Assembly: GCF_032854445.1 (NCBI RefSeq)
Contig: NC_088295.1
Coordinates: 82,380,644 to 82,444,643 of the forward strand
Direction of reading: 5' to 3'
Source of the DNA: Liolophura sinensis
Taxonomy: Eukaryota > Mollusca > Polyplacophora > Chitonida > Chitonidae
Length of the DNA: 64,000 nt
This document shows, one piece after another, positions 33,301 through 43,751 of the stretch. How positions within the stretch are numbered: position 1 is the stretch's first letter; every line of letters starts with the position of its first letter. Under the pieces are notes generated by a model that searched no databases, was not told the DNA's origin, and saw only the letters and a program-made list of their open reading frames with translations. The position numbers and the translations under genes were made by a program.

Positions 33301-34614
33301 AGGAATGGCATGACAGCGAGGTATAGCATGACAACAGCGAGATATGGCATGACCTGAGCGAGGTAAAGCATGAGTACTGCATGACATAGCATAAATACAC
33401 AAAGGTTAATCTTGTTCACAGCTTTTCATTAAGCATATGATGAATTTATATTTTCAAAAAATCCATAATATTTGTACACAAAATCTTACACAAAAAATCA
33501 CTATGAACTTACTCCACTTTTCCGATTTTTATTTTGACATTATACATATGTACAATGTAATCAAATGCCATGGCTTCTACACGGGTCAGTTCAGATGCTA
33601 AACGGAAAGAGAAGAACAAAGAATTAGAATAATGGCATTCAATTAATTCTTCTTTTTCTTATTATAAATCCGCCAGTTTATACATAAGGATTCAGGTACT
33701 GATATTCCTTTTTTCTTTGATTGAAAATAGATTATCTTTTGGTCCAAAAATATGTCAATAGATAAAAAAAACTTACTCGAAAACATAAAGTTAGTCCGTA
33801 TTTAAAAAATAATATTGTTTAATTTTTTAATACGCTTATATTATTAAAGTTTTGAACATCCTTTATCCTGCAGAAGAGCTATGTGTATTGGCGTGTGACA
33901 CCTCACACGCCAATATGGGAATATGGGAAGCACACCTCGAGTCACACATATCCATGTAGTATTATCCCGACCTACCTCCATCACAGTCAATGTCACCATA
34001 CACGATATCCGGTAATGTTGCTCCACACTTCCCCATAGTTTTATGTCGTTGATGTATTTGTAGCTTAGCGGTTTCGGGCTGAAAAATGTGTAAATCCGTA
34101 TTAAAGGTCACATGAAAACGAGAGTATTAATTTAAAGAAAAAATAAAGATGTGTTAAAATGATGTGATTTTTTTTTTCATTTTCGAGACATATTTTGCAT
34201 TTCTTAATAACCCCTGTATTTTATGTATTTTCCGTCCATGCCTCGCTGACATTCCGTAATGACGTCCGTGATGAAAATACAATATAGGCGTTTCAAGTAT
34301 CCTTAAGTCTAGTTTGAACTAAATAACCGCACATTTTGTGTCCTAAAACGGTGTAAAATTTTGAACAATTCCTGTGCAGGAAGGCATTTGATGATTTTTG
34401 ACAATAACTCAATATCCTTGTTGGCGTAACATTTGTCTATCAGAGTTTCGAATACACCGTCCACACCTCAGTAAATAGCATAGATATACAGTGTTCTCCT
34501 CCAGTGCTCAATCTTAAAACGGATAAAAGATGTACATGTACTCACGTGACACTGGAGTTGAGCGCTGACTACGGTCAATAAAGCTGCAAAGGAGCAACCC
34601 ACACTCCCCAGCAT
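21396..34614 (-). CDS. LLTP-B: secreted vitellogenin-N (large lipid transfer superfamily) protein, 14 exons, 970 aa
   Basis: Tandem paralogue of LLTP-A with the same 14-exon layout and intron phases. Exons: 34546-34614, 33976-34078, 33513-33597, 33017-33053, 31327-31483, 30635-30770, 29619-29796, 29239-29437, 28969-29070, 25946-26064, 25490-25576, 23547-24890, 22418-22603 and 21396-21506 (2913 nt). Nine of the 14 match LLTP-A in length exactly. The start gives a signal peptide (MLGSVGCSFAALLTVVSA). Exon 6 has NMKKGIISSLQTRI. Exon 9 reads LKYQQLSDLYNEL. KR at about 675-676 precedes the basic C-terminal domain, which ends KFKFEWKWGKKKTW. Exon 2 reads in the wrong frame in its middle (see findings), and the donor after exon 10 is GTTAGT. 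The gene is otherwise open. Predicted secreted; function is inferred from the superfamily only. Confidence 0.83.
21530..22256. repeat. 61-bp minisatellite, about 12 copies, in LLTP-B intron 13
   Basis: The unit combines 'atcggcctccagtataaagg', 'ttgaaagacaccaaggcccg' and 'tcgtgtatgtgtgaatgtgt'. It fills most of the intron between exons 13 and 14. The three long minus-strand ORFs here are the repeat read in three frames, because 61 is not a multiple of 3. One frame also reads through exon 14. Confidence 0.95.
23547..24890 (-). CDS. LLTP-B exon 12 (448 codons)
   Basis: It begins after atatttag with V-F-E-F-L-L-S and ends AGC-CTG|GTAAGT. The helical part (HTDALEAIGNMG, VLSLIHLLTQMPED) is almost identical to LLTP-A over 24225-24808. 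Beyond that the two proteins drop to roughly half identity. The linker has HVITKRGIKKHSSC, a dibasic site weaker than the LLTP-A R-X-K-R. The basic domain includes KIPLYVAKISVTLKLSAKVE. Confidence 0.85.
26070..28960. other. LLTP-B intron 9, nothing recognised
   Basis: This is a 2.9-kb AT-rich intron between exons 9 and 10. Short ORFs on both strands lack splice context and protein-like composition, and I see no clear repeat. Confidence 0.4.
30446..30598. repeat. 27-bp tandem repeat, five to six copies, LLTP-B intron 6
   Basis: The unit is tgacttgtgtcagtgtaacc plus attcatg, with about 10-20% divergence between copies. Since 27 is a multiple of 3, it gives a periodic TCVSVTIHV reading that should not be taken for a gene. 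Confidence 0.85.
30870..31085 (-). mobile_element. tRNA-derived SINE (family 1), diverged, LLTP-B intron 5
   Basis: The tail (tatttgtttgattggcgttt), the segment ctcaggaatatttcacttat, the body (tcggagaggaagcctggatg) and a decayed head are all recognisable. It occupies the same intron and orientation as the SINE in LLTP-A intron 5. Confidence 0.8.
31954..32696 (+). mobile_element. Penelope-type retroelement relic flanked by inverted repeats, LLTP-B intron 4
   Basis: Arms of about 70 bp at 31954-32025 and 32615-32696 are inverted copies: ttatattccaactgcagttt and ttcaaggaatatgaatg occur on the left and their reverse complements on the right. They enclose a GIY-YIG endonuclease ORF. No reverse transcriptase is present within the arms. 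The insert lies on the strand opposite to LLTP-B. Confidence 0.7.
32055..32477 (+). CDS. GIY-YIG endonuclease domain of a Penelope-like element
   Basis: This is a 140-codon frame. CNKPRCGAC followed by a spaced cysteine is the Cys-rich linker seen before the endonuclease in Penelope-like elements. VVYMGCGKQYIGQT is the GIY-YIG core, then the conserved arginine in SRLTLDRQHI, and LPVSKHIRSC carries the P-V-x-x-H motif. In these retroelements the domain nicks target DNA to prime reverse transcription. The ATG is probably internal to a once longer polyprotein, whose RT part is absent. The frame is unbroken, suggesting a fairly young or conserved fragment. It is not part of LLTP-B. Confidence 0.75.
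   Translation: MTPSVSKCNKPRCGACIHMLEGSSFQSEREDSLFNVKFDMCCTVKNVVYAVVYMGCGKQYIGQTSDLCSRLTLDRQHINNEEYCHLPVSKHIRSCTMSLTHSFKVFPFYKALNGNQATLDVKETFFINKHNPCLNGSHRP
33301..33392. repeat. Short degenerate tandem repeat, LLTP-B intron 3
   Basis: About four units of about 22 bp contain gcatgaca and gcgaggtat/aaagcatgac. They produce a spurious 60-codon ORF on the minus strand. Confidence 0.6.
33887..33914. repeat. Perfect 12-bp hairpin, LLTP-B intron 2
   Basis: attggcgtgtga and its exact reverse complement tcacacgccaat are separated by the four bases cacc. It lies about 60 nt past the exon 2 donor in transcript direction. No protein-binding role is established. Confidence 0.7.
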
Positions 34615-34663
34615 TTTCGGTGACAAGGTTTCACGATTTCTAGAAGCTGGTCTTTCTTAATGC

Positions 34664-34695
34664 AGTAGAGTCAAAATGATAGATAAATTTATACC
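34664..34695 (-). promoter_or_regulatory. LLTP-B TATA box
   Basis: The minus strand reads GGGTATAAATTTATC with TATAAA at 34693-34688, about 75 nt before the ATG at 34614. Transcription would start near 34664. Unlike LLTP-A there is no clear initiator. Confidence 0.45.
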
Positions 34696-35867
34696 CGTAA
34701 AATTATTTCCTTGTGTGATTCTTGTCCAATCAACTTTCGCCATGTCTTCGAGGCAGAGAATGTGGTTTTGTTTTTTTTTCTTTTCACTTTTTTTTGGACT
34801 TTTTTAAACATCCGCAGGGCAAGAACACGTAGTCAACAAATCTAACTGACAATGTCTATAGACAGTTATTCTCGGAGTCATTAATGCAAAGATTTTATCA
34901 CAAAAAATACTATTCAATTTAATAACTTATGAGAAGACAACAAAAACCAAACATAAAAAAAATCGTGAAAAGAAATTACCTAAAAATATGAATGGACAAT
35001 TTTTTTTATGATTTGAACATGATTTGAACGTGATTTAAACATGTAGTTTATGGACAAGCAGTCTATAGTTATTCCTTTCGTATGTCAATGAGCAAGACAA
35101 TGTAGTCATCAGTATCATAAGATTTATGGACAACCATTAAAAACAGATACAACTGTACTGAATATAACATGTTACACAAATAAAACAAACTTATACACGT
35201 ATTTCATAAAAGTGACTAGTTATAGGACAAAATGGAATTTGCTTGTATTGTTTAACGAACACATATTTTGTTTATCCATGTCTTTCTTTGTTTTCGCCAG
35301 TAATATCCTAATAATTCTAAAACTCTCCTCCTCTCCCCCCCACCCCCCACCCCCCAATCGCATTCATCTGGTTATCCTCCACACCACCTCCGGAATGTAC
35401 AGGGAAAGCTATTGGATTGCATCGTGCTTGTGCCATCATGAAGGCAAGGAGAAGCTGTCACGTAAACAAGAAATATAACACGTAAACATTTGCTGCTTTT
35501 GAGTCATCATAACATGAACTCTAGATTTCATGAAAACTGTTCATAATGGAGGTGGCTCGTGAGTTCGTACTCTCAATGCCTGCATTCTTAACTTGTGAAA
35601 TAATACATTAGAAAGGCATGAATAACTTCAGGCAGTGTTATACTTTATCCACATTGAATGAACTCGTCCATGACTTGGTATGGCTGTGCGAGTGTGAAAA
35701 TCGTCCTCGTGTTCCCTTCTGATTATAATATGGAAATATGGAACCTGTTGTTTCAACCGATATTCCCCAGTCTCCATTCATTTTTCACTCATTCCTGCGG
35801 TGGTTTTCATGCCAGGAAGAAACATGAGCGCTCACAATACACCACCGAGCTTTAAACGCAAAAAACT
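34696..35867. other. Intergenic, nothing recognised
   Basis: This is the 5' flank of LLTP-B. AT-rich DNA with a C-rich patch near 35335-35360. No gene supported. Confidence 0.35.
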
Positions 35868-36378
35868 CTAAAATGAAGTATGTATCAGATGAAAGACCAT
35901 TAAAAACTCTTCAGGTAAGTAGCTGGATTCATGTTTTTGACAATTTGTTTAGCCTAGTAAAACGCATTGGACTATTTTATTCCATGGTGGTCTTCTCTGA
36001 CCACAATGGAACCGTTGGGTTCACATATGGTTTTTACTACTTTACACACATAGACTGCTACAATTGTTCATTCAAAATGCATATTTATTTATTTATTTGA
36101 TTGGTGTTTTGCGCCGTACTCCAGAATATTCAAAATGCATGTACACATAGATCTATGAATGCATTCGCAGATTTGACCTGGAAACGAATTACTTCAGGCC
36201 AAAAGTATACATGTGACGTAAATGATACCTTCTACGTCACAACAGACCACCGTAGTATCGGATTTTTCAACACAATTTTACTCGGTTAGAAAAATTTAAA
36301 AAAAATGAATCCAACTATTTTCCAGGACAATTTCTAATGGTCTCTCATTTGATATATACTTCATTTTATAGCAGTATT
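35868..36378. mobile_element. Foldback element with long inverted arms (~150 bp)
   Basis: Left arm from about 35868 (taaaatgaagtatgtatcag, agaccattaaaaac, ggattcatgttttt, ccatggtggtc) is matched inverted by the right arm ending about 36375 (tatatacttcattttata, taatggtctctcattt, atgaatccaac, gaccaccgta). A SINE tail (36080-36130) sits in the loop. There is no transposase. The two small ORFs starting MKY(V/I)S(D/N)ERPL are the same arm read from each side. Confidence 0.7.
36080..36130 (-). mobile_element. Family-1 SINE tail fragment
   Basis: tttatttatttatttgattg followed by gtgttttgcgccgtactcca identifies the reverse-oriented 3' end of the SINE, inserted into the loop of the foldback element. 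Confidence 0.75.
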
Positions 36379-36418
36379 TGTCTTTAACAAGTAAATGGCT
36401 ATATGTGATGTACGACGG

Positions 36419-37030
36419 TCCCGTTTTCACGATGCGATTTGTAGTACCAGCTTGTAGCATTCGAGTTGTAGTGTTCGACAAAAAGCGAATGCAACATGGT
36501 TGCATGCGACTTGGACTGTGAGATCTATGTTCAGTAAATGCAGTGCGACACTTTCCACAGTAGAAGGTACAAGCGTTTCACATAGTTTTCTCAATAAGGC
36601 TGTCATCAGCATCAGTCTCGAAATCGTATAGATCTGTCAATCTTACTTAGGACAAGTAAAGTTTAACGGTTCAAGGAAAGTTTTCTACATCAGGTGACAG
36701 TTCCTCAGAAAATACTCTAAGCGTCTCCCATTCGTGCAAGTATGCCGCGTTGTGTAGTCCCACTAGAATGGATTTGCTCTCGGACTGCTAAGCGTGCATA
36801 CACCACTTGTTGCGAAAAAAAGTGACGAAAACATGAAAAAATAGAGTGGTCACGGATGCCAACAGATTCACGGTTTATGAATACAAGGTAAAAGACTACA
36901 GCATACAGAGTAAAACCAAAATTCACAACTCGTTGAATGCGACAAATGTCGAAATGATTCGGGTGTTCTGACTGTTCGACTCGGTTTTGTGCTACAAGTA
37001 GGTAATACAAATCGCACCGTGAGAAACCAG
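36419..37030. mobile_element. Nonautonomous element with ~55-bp terminal inverted repeats
   Basis: The segment 36419-36478 (acgatgcgatttgtagtacc, agcttgtagcattcgag) is inverted at 36973-37030 (ttgtgctacaagtaggtaat, acaaatcgcaccgtgag). The interior has a 112-codon minus ORF with no recognisable domain. It is best read as a MITE-like DNA element. Confidence 0.55.
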
Positions 37031-40000
37031 TCAAAATACGGTCTCTTGATGCCATGATGTTACTTGCAATTCATAAGACGTCACTGAACTAGAAGTACTC
37101 AAAATGCCATAATCGACCCCTACAAAAGGGATATAACATTTAACAAACAATAACATGAACGTGGATCTTATAAAAAAACACCAAAATGTTCATGTTCCAT
37201 TTGTTCGTACAGCTTACTCGACTTCATAAAAATAGAACAGAAAACATGCAAGCATATGTGTCAAATTAAAATTCTCCACTTCGTATAAAATCAGAGCAAA
37301 AATCTATCGCCATCAGAAAAAGTTAGATTTTTCAACATTATAAGGTGATAATGATTTTTCTCTTTCCTATAAACATCCGGCCTTGCCATAAGATAACTGC
37401 CAAGCAGGCCACCGCTTTCTTAGCTTCCTGTCTTCCTGGATATAGGTCATAGATTTTAAACCACACACAACGTTGAGTTGTGAGCCCTCGTGTAAGTTAT
37501 ATAAGGCCGTCAAGTGGGTTTGACAGACACGCATGGCATATTCACTGAAGTGGAACATGAACATTGTCTCACCATTAGTAATCCATTCTATATTTTGAAG
37601 TTTTTTTTTTTCTAACGTGTACAATTGCCTGTTTCAAACCCTTAGATCAAGGGCCTCTGACGTGCATAATTGCTTGTAGCAAACTTTTAGTTCGAAGGAC
37701 TTTTGGTTTTACACTTTTAACGCACCAGCACCTTATTAGGAAAGTTACCTGCTGATGAAAGAAATTGCATAGCACTATACATCAATAACACCATCTTAAG
37801 GTAAGATGAAATCCACGTATAAATATAACCTAACGTTGTAACACTCACTCTACCAATAGTTTTGAAAGTATTTAAATGGTATTGTTGAATTTTAATTATC
37901 TCACTAAAGTTTAATTTTATATTGACAAAACTGCGATTTAAACTGACTGTCAAACGTCAACAAACATACTAGTACTTTCGTTCTATTTGTGGTGATCTTA
38001 CTGGCAATTCCCATTTACGTTTTATGTATTCTTCCTTTTATATATCGCTACTCAGGGTAACACGGTTAAAACACATGGGACAGGGTTGATTCCTTCTACA
38101 TGTGGATGGCTATAGCCTCAGCGTTGTCACACGCTGGTTTTGATGCTCTACTGTTTACTAATGACTCGTATTGCTCTTGTTGAGTACCGCCAAAGGACGT
38201 TTCTAGACAACATGACGGCAGGTGTGACGCATATGTAAACCCTCGTACAGAGAATACCCCGAAATGTCCTTACATTAAGAGAAATTTAATTGACTTGCAC
38301 ATTACCACACTAGTAAATCACCTTTTGTCTCATTGCCTTTTGTTTCATAATTTAAAATTCATGAAACAATGAAAGCTTGCTGGCTGCTGATGTTCGCATG
38401 ATTATATCGATCAGAGAGTTTGTCACTTCTCTGAAGTTGTATCTGAAGAAACGGTACAACAGTGATCAGTTTCCAGCATGATACTCTCACATCAAACATT
38501 TAAATGAATACGCATACCGTTTTCATTAATCTGCCATCTCATTAGTATCTCAAATTTGAAAATGCTTTACTTGGGTAATTTAATGTCAGCTTGTATTTGC
38601 CAATATTTGTGTTCTGTTTGTTAATACCACTTGTACCATTTGTTGAAAAGGTTTCATTCCCACTACACTGTTGATCTCCAGTCAGTCAGGATGTTTAGGA
38701 TGAAGTCTCTCCATCTTCTGTTTTATAACAGATTCAACACATTGGTAAAAACAAGAATATTTTTATTTCCTTGCCGTTTAACGCTTTACTGAAGAATTTC
38801 TAATCCTACCAAGCCGTTCTGCTTTGTTTGTGAAAGAAAACCAGGCTTCTCGCACTGAGCCACCAACATTCGTCAAATCCCTGATAATTGGGATACCTGT
38901 GTGCTGTTGCTCTATCGCACTGCCGAAAATCACGCAAATGATTGCGATCCGAAGTTTGAGTACTTCTATAAACTGTGCAAACATCGCAACAATGCATGGT
39001 AACTTAATTAGGGTTTCGGACTAAAAAATGTTTTGACAGCTGTGTTTAGAATATTTAGAAATGGAGATCTATATTTTGATAAACAGCAATACAATGAGAT
39101 TACTAAGGCAAGGGTTAAAGTTTTGATGCGGGACTCTAATGTAGAGGGTCGAGAAGTTTCGTGTAGATACATTTTTTTGCTGCGTTGAACCTTTCAAGCC
39201 TAATTCTCCAGTCAATATCTTGGAGTTGTAACCGCATGCATTGTACATCGGGTATTTTTTAGCCAGGAGCTTGACAAGGTGGTCTTCAAGTTAGGTTACG
39301 CTGTGCAAACGTCCACATGAGCGTGTCGTCGACCGCCTTTTCTCAACAAAGACCCACAGGCTGTGAGCGCGAGAAAATCTGCACATTACCTGCCCAAGGC
39401 AGGGATCAAACGACATAAATCGTTTATATACAAAGTCAGTTATTCAATAACTTTTGTAAAGCTAGAAAGAAATCGTCACAAAATAGAAAGCATTATTTGT
39501 GATCCATTTTATAAGCTAATTGTCAAATCCGATGGTCACATACCACTCGTGAAACTCTTTTGTTAACCTAAACTCTGTTGTTTCTTTGCAGTCACGATAT
39601 AAAAACACGTAAAAATCCAAGCATACATACATATCCCTATAAACTTCCTCACATAAAATTAAACATAGGAAACTGATCAAAGATGATGTCGAAACCGATG
39701 TTTATATACCAACTGTCCAACCAAAATAGATGTTCCCTGTCAATAACGTGAAGGCAATTTCCCAAACAATGTTGAACACAAGCCAGCAATTGATAAAGTA
39801 GGTATATAAAGCAAGAAATTAGGGCGTATTCGTGCAAAGAGAAGCAATCAACAGTTTTCAGTGATGATGCAGAAATGTTCTAAGGGAATTATTTAAATCA
39901 GTATTCGCTGTGTAGCATGCTGATTTATAGGTTGTGGTTAATCAAAATGATAAGGACTAGTGGACTAGAGCAGTGTTTTGTTCACTTTCTTCGTGGCGCA

Positions 40001-40357
40001 CGAGGCTGAGCGAAGGAAGCGTTTGGATGAAGAGAGATTATATCAGTGCAGACTGCTTGACTTTAGGATCCACCACAAAAAATTCGCTCTTTAACATGTT
40101 ACATTTTCCTGGAGTTCCTCAAGCAGAAATAATAATACCTTGGTACTTTATAGCAATGTAGGTTGTAAATAGTTGAATAAAGCCATTTTATGTAAGCAGA
40201 CACTTTACGTTACATTATTCTAAACAGAATAGAGTTCATTTAACGCAAAACTAACGCAGTCACAAAGATTGTAGAGAATTATAGGAAAAGCAGATAACCT
40301 TAAGCACTGTTGTCAGTATCAGAATTATTCACTGTCAGCTATTCAGACCAACTAATG
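37031..40357. other. Intergenic, nothing recognised
   Basis: A 3.3-kb AT-rich stretch with scattered short ORFs on both strands. I see no convincing exon, repeat array or RNA gene. Confidence 0.35.
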
Positions 40358-41510
40358 TTACATACTGGTATTTATAAAAGAAATTGATGTCGCCGTACAT
40401 GACTTTTTACTTGTGTTATGAAAAGCGCTTTGACTCTGCGATCCCTGTTTACCCTTAGTCTTATGTCCACAAGGGAACATGTACGCTTGTAACACGTTTC
40501 TGAAACGGCTGCTTCCCATAAGACAAAACACGAAGTTCATTGCATGACTGCAATCAGCTAAAAAATGAACCAAGTTAGAGATCAGGTAAAACTTGGGCTG
40601 TTGAATGAGCAGATTCTATGTAATTCCAGTATATGTGTACGACATAGAAGACGGATATGGGCAGCAATAGACACGTAGTACCCACGGAGACAGTCACCAA
40701 CATTACAGTCAACTGTCTGTTCTGATTTCGAGCCCGCTTTGGAATGTCTTCATTACCACTGAAATACTCTTTATTTTTGGCTTGATGCCTGTGCAGATAG
40801 ACGAGGATCAGGGTATTGAGAACAATAAGCAAAGCGCATGGGAATAGGAAGGCGAGGGTGGCGTCTATCCAATGCCACACATTGTTGCCGAAGAACTGGT
40901 GGTCCGGATGGAACCCACACTGTAATCCGGTGAGAGGATCTGAAACCTCCATAGAGGTCCAGAACAGGTGAATGTCTGCTAAGAACAACAACACGGCTGT
41001 TATGGCAAGGGACATTCGGGCCCGGGCCATCGTGAATAGACTGGACACCTTGAATACAAATTGAACAGCCACAAAGCGTTCCACTGTAATTATAGCCAGT
41101 ATCCAAACTGAAAACTGCACAAGGAAGTGTCCGATGAGTAAAATGATCTGACATCCTGTATGCCCCATTGGAACGTCGTCGGCCGTAAGGGATGTGTATA
41201 GTAGCTTGGCGACGAGGGCCAAACTGTCTACCACAGCAAGGGTGGCGACATACATTGACGATGTGTTAAAGGGCTTGCTGACGAGGGTGACGGCAAACAC
41301 GACTAGATTACACAGCACCCCTAGGCCACAGAGACACCAGGGGTAGTACAGGTTCAGGTAATACGCCACCCAAAACTCCGTGTAGTTCGCGATCGGACCA
41401 AATCCCCTCACACTCTCAGCTGTTTTGTTACTGTTGATCATACCGTGGTCAGAGTAATTCATCCAGACATCACGGCTGTCATTCACAGAATGTTCAGGGC
41501 TAAGAGGCAT
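40358..41510 (-). pseudogene. Rhodopsin-family GPCR, peptide-receptor-like, frameshifted before TM7
   Basis: The intact frame (ATG at 41510, stop at 40575) gives 311 residues with six membrane segments: TM1 near YPWCLCGLGVLCNLVVFAV, TM2 with LAVVDSLALV, TM3 with WILAIITVERFVAV (ERF in the DRY position), TM4, TM5 (LAFLFPCALLIVLNTLILV) and TM6 (TVMLVTVSVGTTCLLLP). TM7 and the tail continue in the +1 frame from about 40603: FYLISNLVHFLAD, then SHAMNFVFCLMGSSRFRNVL in the NPxxY position, ending at 40358. The shift lies within 40577-40627. The TM7 pattern resembles lophotrochozoan peptide receptors of the FMRFamide type. It is a pseudogene, or a working single-exon receptor with a one-base sequencing error; the ligand is unknown. 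Confidence 0.75.
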
Positions 41511-41949
41511 GGCGAATGTTTTCTAGCACCTTGCTGACTGTTATCTTCACATGAAAGTGTTCCCCTTTCTGACAGAACCTAAAACGAGAAAAAGAGTTAG
41601 ACACATCATGGCTGTTCAGATTTTGCTGGTACTTTAGTTTTCTGACGCCATACTCAAGAATGCTTCTTTCATTTGACGGCGGTGGGGTTTAGCAGGGGGG
41701 ATGGGGGTGGGGGTCAGAGAAGATTCTGGTTGATAAAAATCGCCCTTTGTCTTTCGATCAGAGAGAAACATGCCAGTGATGCAATCCTTCTTTTATGTAT
41801 CATTAATACGATTCTCAGAACATGAGTAACATGTAGATTGACCTCAATTGGAACACTGCGGAGCATTGAAAATGGTGCTCTGAAGTAAACGTCTACAAGA
41901 ACGAGTAAAATTTAGTAGCCTAAGAAATATGATGACCCTACTTCTGTGT
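41511..41949. other. 5' flank of the receptor, possible upstream exon junction
   Basis: The minus strand has cgttttag|GTTCTGTCAG at about 41580, a possible acceptor for a 5'-UTR exon. No coding exon is visible. A faint SINE-like trace around 41640-41690 is too decayed to call. Confidence 0.3.
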
Positions 41950-42056
41950 GGACGGATGGTCTGCCCGGTTTCCTCAGACCATAATGCCAAACGCCCGAGT
42001 ATAAATGAAATATTCTTGACTACAGCGTAAAACACTAATCAAATAAATAAATAAAT
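41950..42056 (+). mobile_element. Truncated family-1 SINE
   Basis: ggatggtctgcccggtttcc, aaatgaaatattcttgacta and cgtaaaacactaatcaaata plus an aaat tail match the SINE 3' half. The head is missing. Confidence 0.8.
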
Positions 42057-42483
42057 ACTTCTGTGTGGATACATTTGTGCGGAATGGTTATGTCAAAGAC
42101 ATGTCCATGAATATACAGAGGGGTGTGATTAATGTGCTACGTTCATAACTACCTCGAGCCCTTTTTGACGGATAGTCGCAAAGACGTATGGCCTAACACC
42201 AGTGACAACGTACAGTGGCGCAGTACCAGTGGTAGATGACCTTGACATAGCTTGCGACACTTTTGTATAACGAACAACTGAGCAACACACATTGTCTATG
42301 TTAAACCATGATGAATTTCTTCTCCACATCTAAACGTTTCTCGTTAAATTATTTCTGGTGAGATTTACATATCATTGTACTGAAATATAGAGTGCTGCAA
42401 GCAATTCAGTTAAACAGAGCTCCCAGTATCACAAAAACGTGCACGTTCGTTTGATAAAGCCCAAATGTACTTGATGAAGGTAT

Positions 42484-42575
42484 TTGATTATTTATTTGAT
42501 TACTGTTTTACGCCGTACTTAAGAATATTTTACTTTAACTATAGCGGCCGGTATTATATATGGTGGCAGGAGTGC
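42484..42575 (-). mobile_element. Truncated, diverged family-1 SINE
   Basis: tttatttgattactgtttta, cgccgtacttaagaatattt and agcggccggtatta follow the SINE in reverse orientation, then stop. Confidence 0.75.
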
Positions 42576-43467
42576 TTGAGTGCTTACGGTTTAACGTTGT
42601 ACTTGAAAACGTCGTACCTGGTGCATTTGCATTGTTTTAATGTTATTGTACATTCAATGTGATGACAATACAGCATTTTGAGGAATTCTATACCAGTGAC
42701 GTCTAATAAATTACAATTAACATCACTAATTTTTGTACGTAATTTTTACCAAATTCTGCTTAAGTGCTGGGGGTGTGTAATTTGCTACTATTTATGCGTG
42801 TACATGAACGGTTGGAATAAAACCCTAACTGAGGTAAATTGACATGAGGCCGTATTTCTCAGGTTACGTGCGATATTTGCCAACTATCACACTCGTAGCT
42901 TTCTGTCTGGTTAACCTTTACAGTTGCAAAATCTTGCCACATCCTTAAAACAGTATCGCATTCCCAATCCATAACATTATCTGGGTCTGTTTAAAGTTCC
43001 CGATATTTTCTACAGATGGATGCATTTCCACGTATGCACCACACCAACATACCTATAAAAACATGTAACACTCATTTACATTAACATTTGAAAAATTCAT
43101 ATTTTGAAGTTTTAAAAAAATGTTTGAACTACGACAAGCACGTAATGAATACTTCACAACGGTACAATATTTTAAATTTGATTTAAGGGAAATAAAAGCT
43201 TTGAGAAGGATACAGATCAATGTACTACTCAATGGTATACACAACTGATTTACACATTGTCTGTAAGAAAAAGTCAAATATACCATCTGGTCGACTTGTT
43301 TTGTGTACGTCGAATTAAGGATGTATTCTCTATTTCATTTGGATTATAAAACAAAGGAGCTCAAATGTTATTTTGACCGCCATAGTATAAATGTTCAGAA
43401 AGTTTCTGTGTTGTCTGAATATTTTCATTATAAACATTAGAATTTTTAAAAAGTTATTATTCTGTAG
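42576..43467. other. Intergenic, nothing recognised
   Basis: AT-rich, short chance ORFs only. Confidence 0.35.
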
Positions 43468-43564
43468 CTATAAATGTGGTCCAATGAAATCGGTCAGATC
43501 GTTCCGCGTGACCGTCCTGTACTTGTCGGGATACTGGATCTCGGAGAGCCATATTATTTTCATA
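43468..43564 (-). CDS. Possible terminal exon of an unidentified gene
   Basis: After an acceptor-like cgtacag|T the minus strand reads MKIIWLSEIQYPDKY, then RTVTRNDLTDFIGPHL and a stop. The stretch is more GC-rich than its surroundings and protein-like in composition. No partner exon with a matching phase-2 donor was found upstream, so it may be an isolated relic. I do not recognise the protein. Confidence 0.3.
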
Positions 43565-43751
43565 CTGTACGATAGCAATTAAGGCAGGTAACTTTGTGTA
43601 TCGTTTGCTCTTCGCGTTTCTGTAAATAGGAGGTTGAAATTTGGACGCAGAAAAAACTTCATTATTTGTTGATTTCCAAATTCCGTAAAATACTATTGCT
43701 AAGATCAAAAACGATTTTCAGGGAGATCAAAAAACTTCCTCCAGGTCACCT

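Noticed and set aside
2539-34614. Calling the pair true vitellogenins (yolk proteins)
   Set aside because: Length is under 1000 residues, no VWD domain and no polyserine tract; only the N-terminal module is shared, so the superfamily name is safer.
41640-41690. SINE-like trace near the receptor 5' end
   Set aside because: Only a short stretch resembles the family-1 tail and body; too diverged to call.
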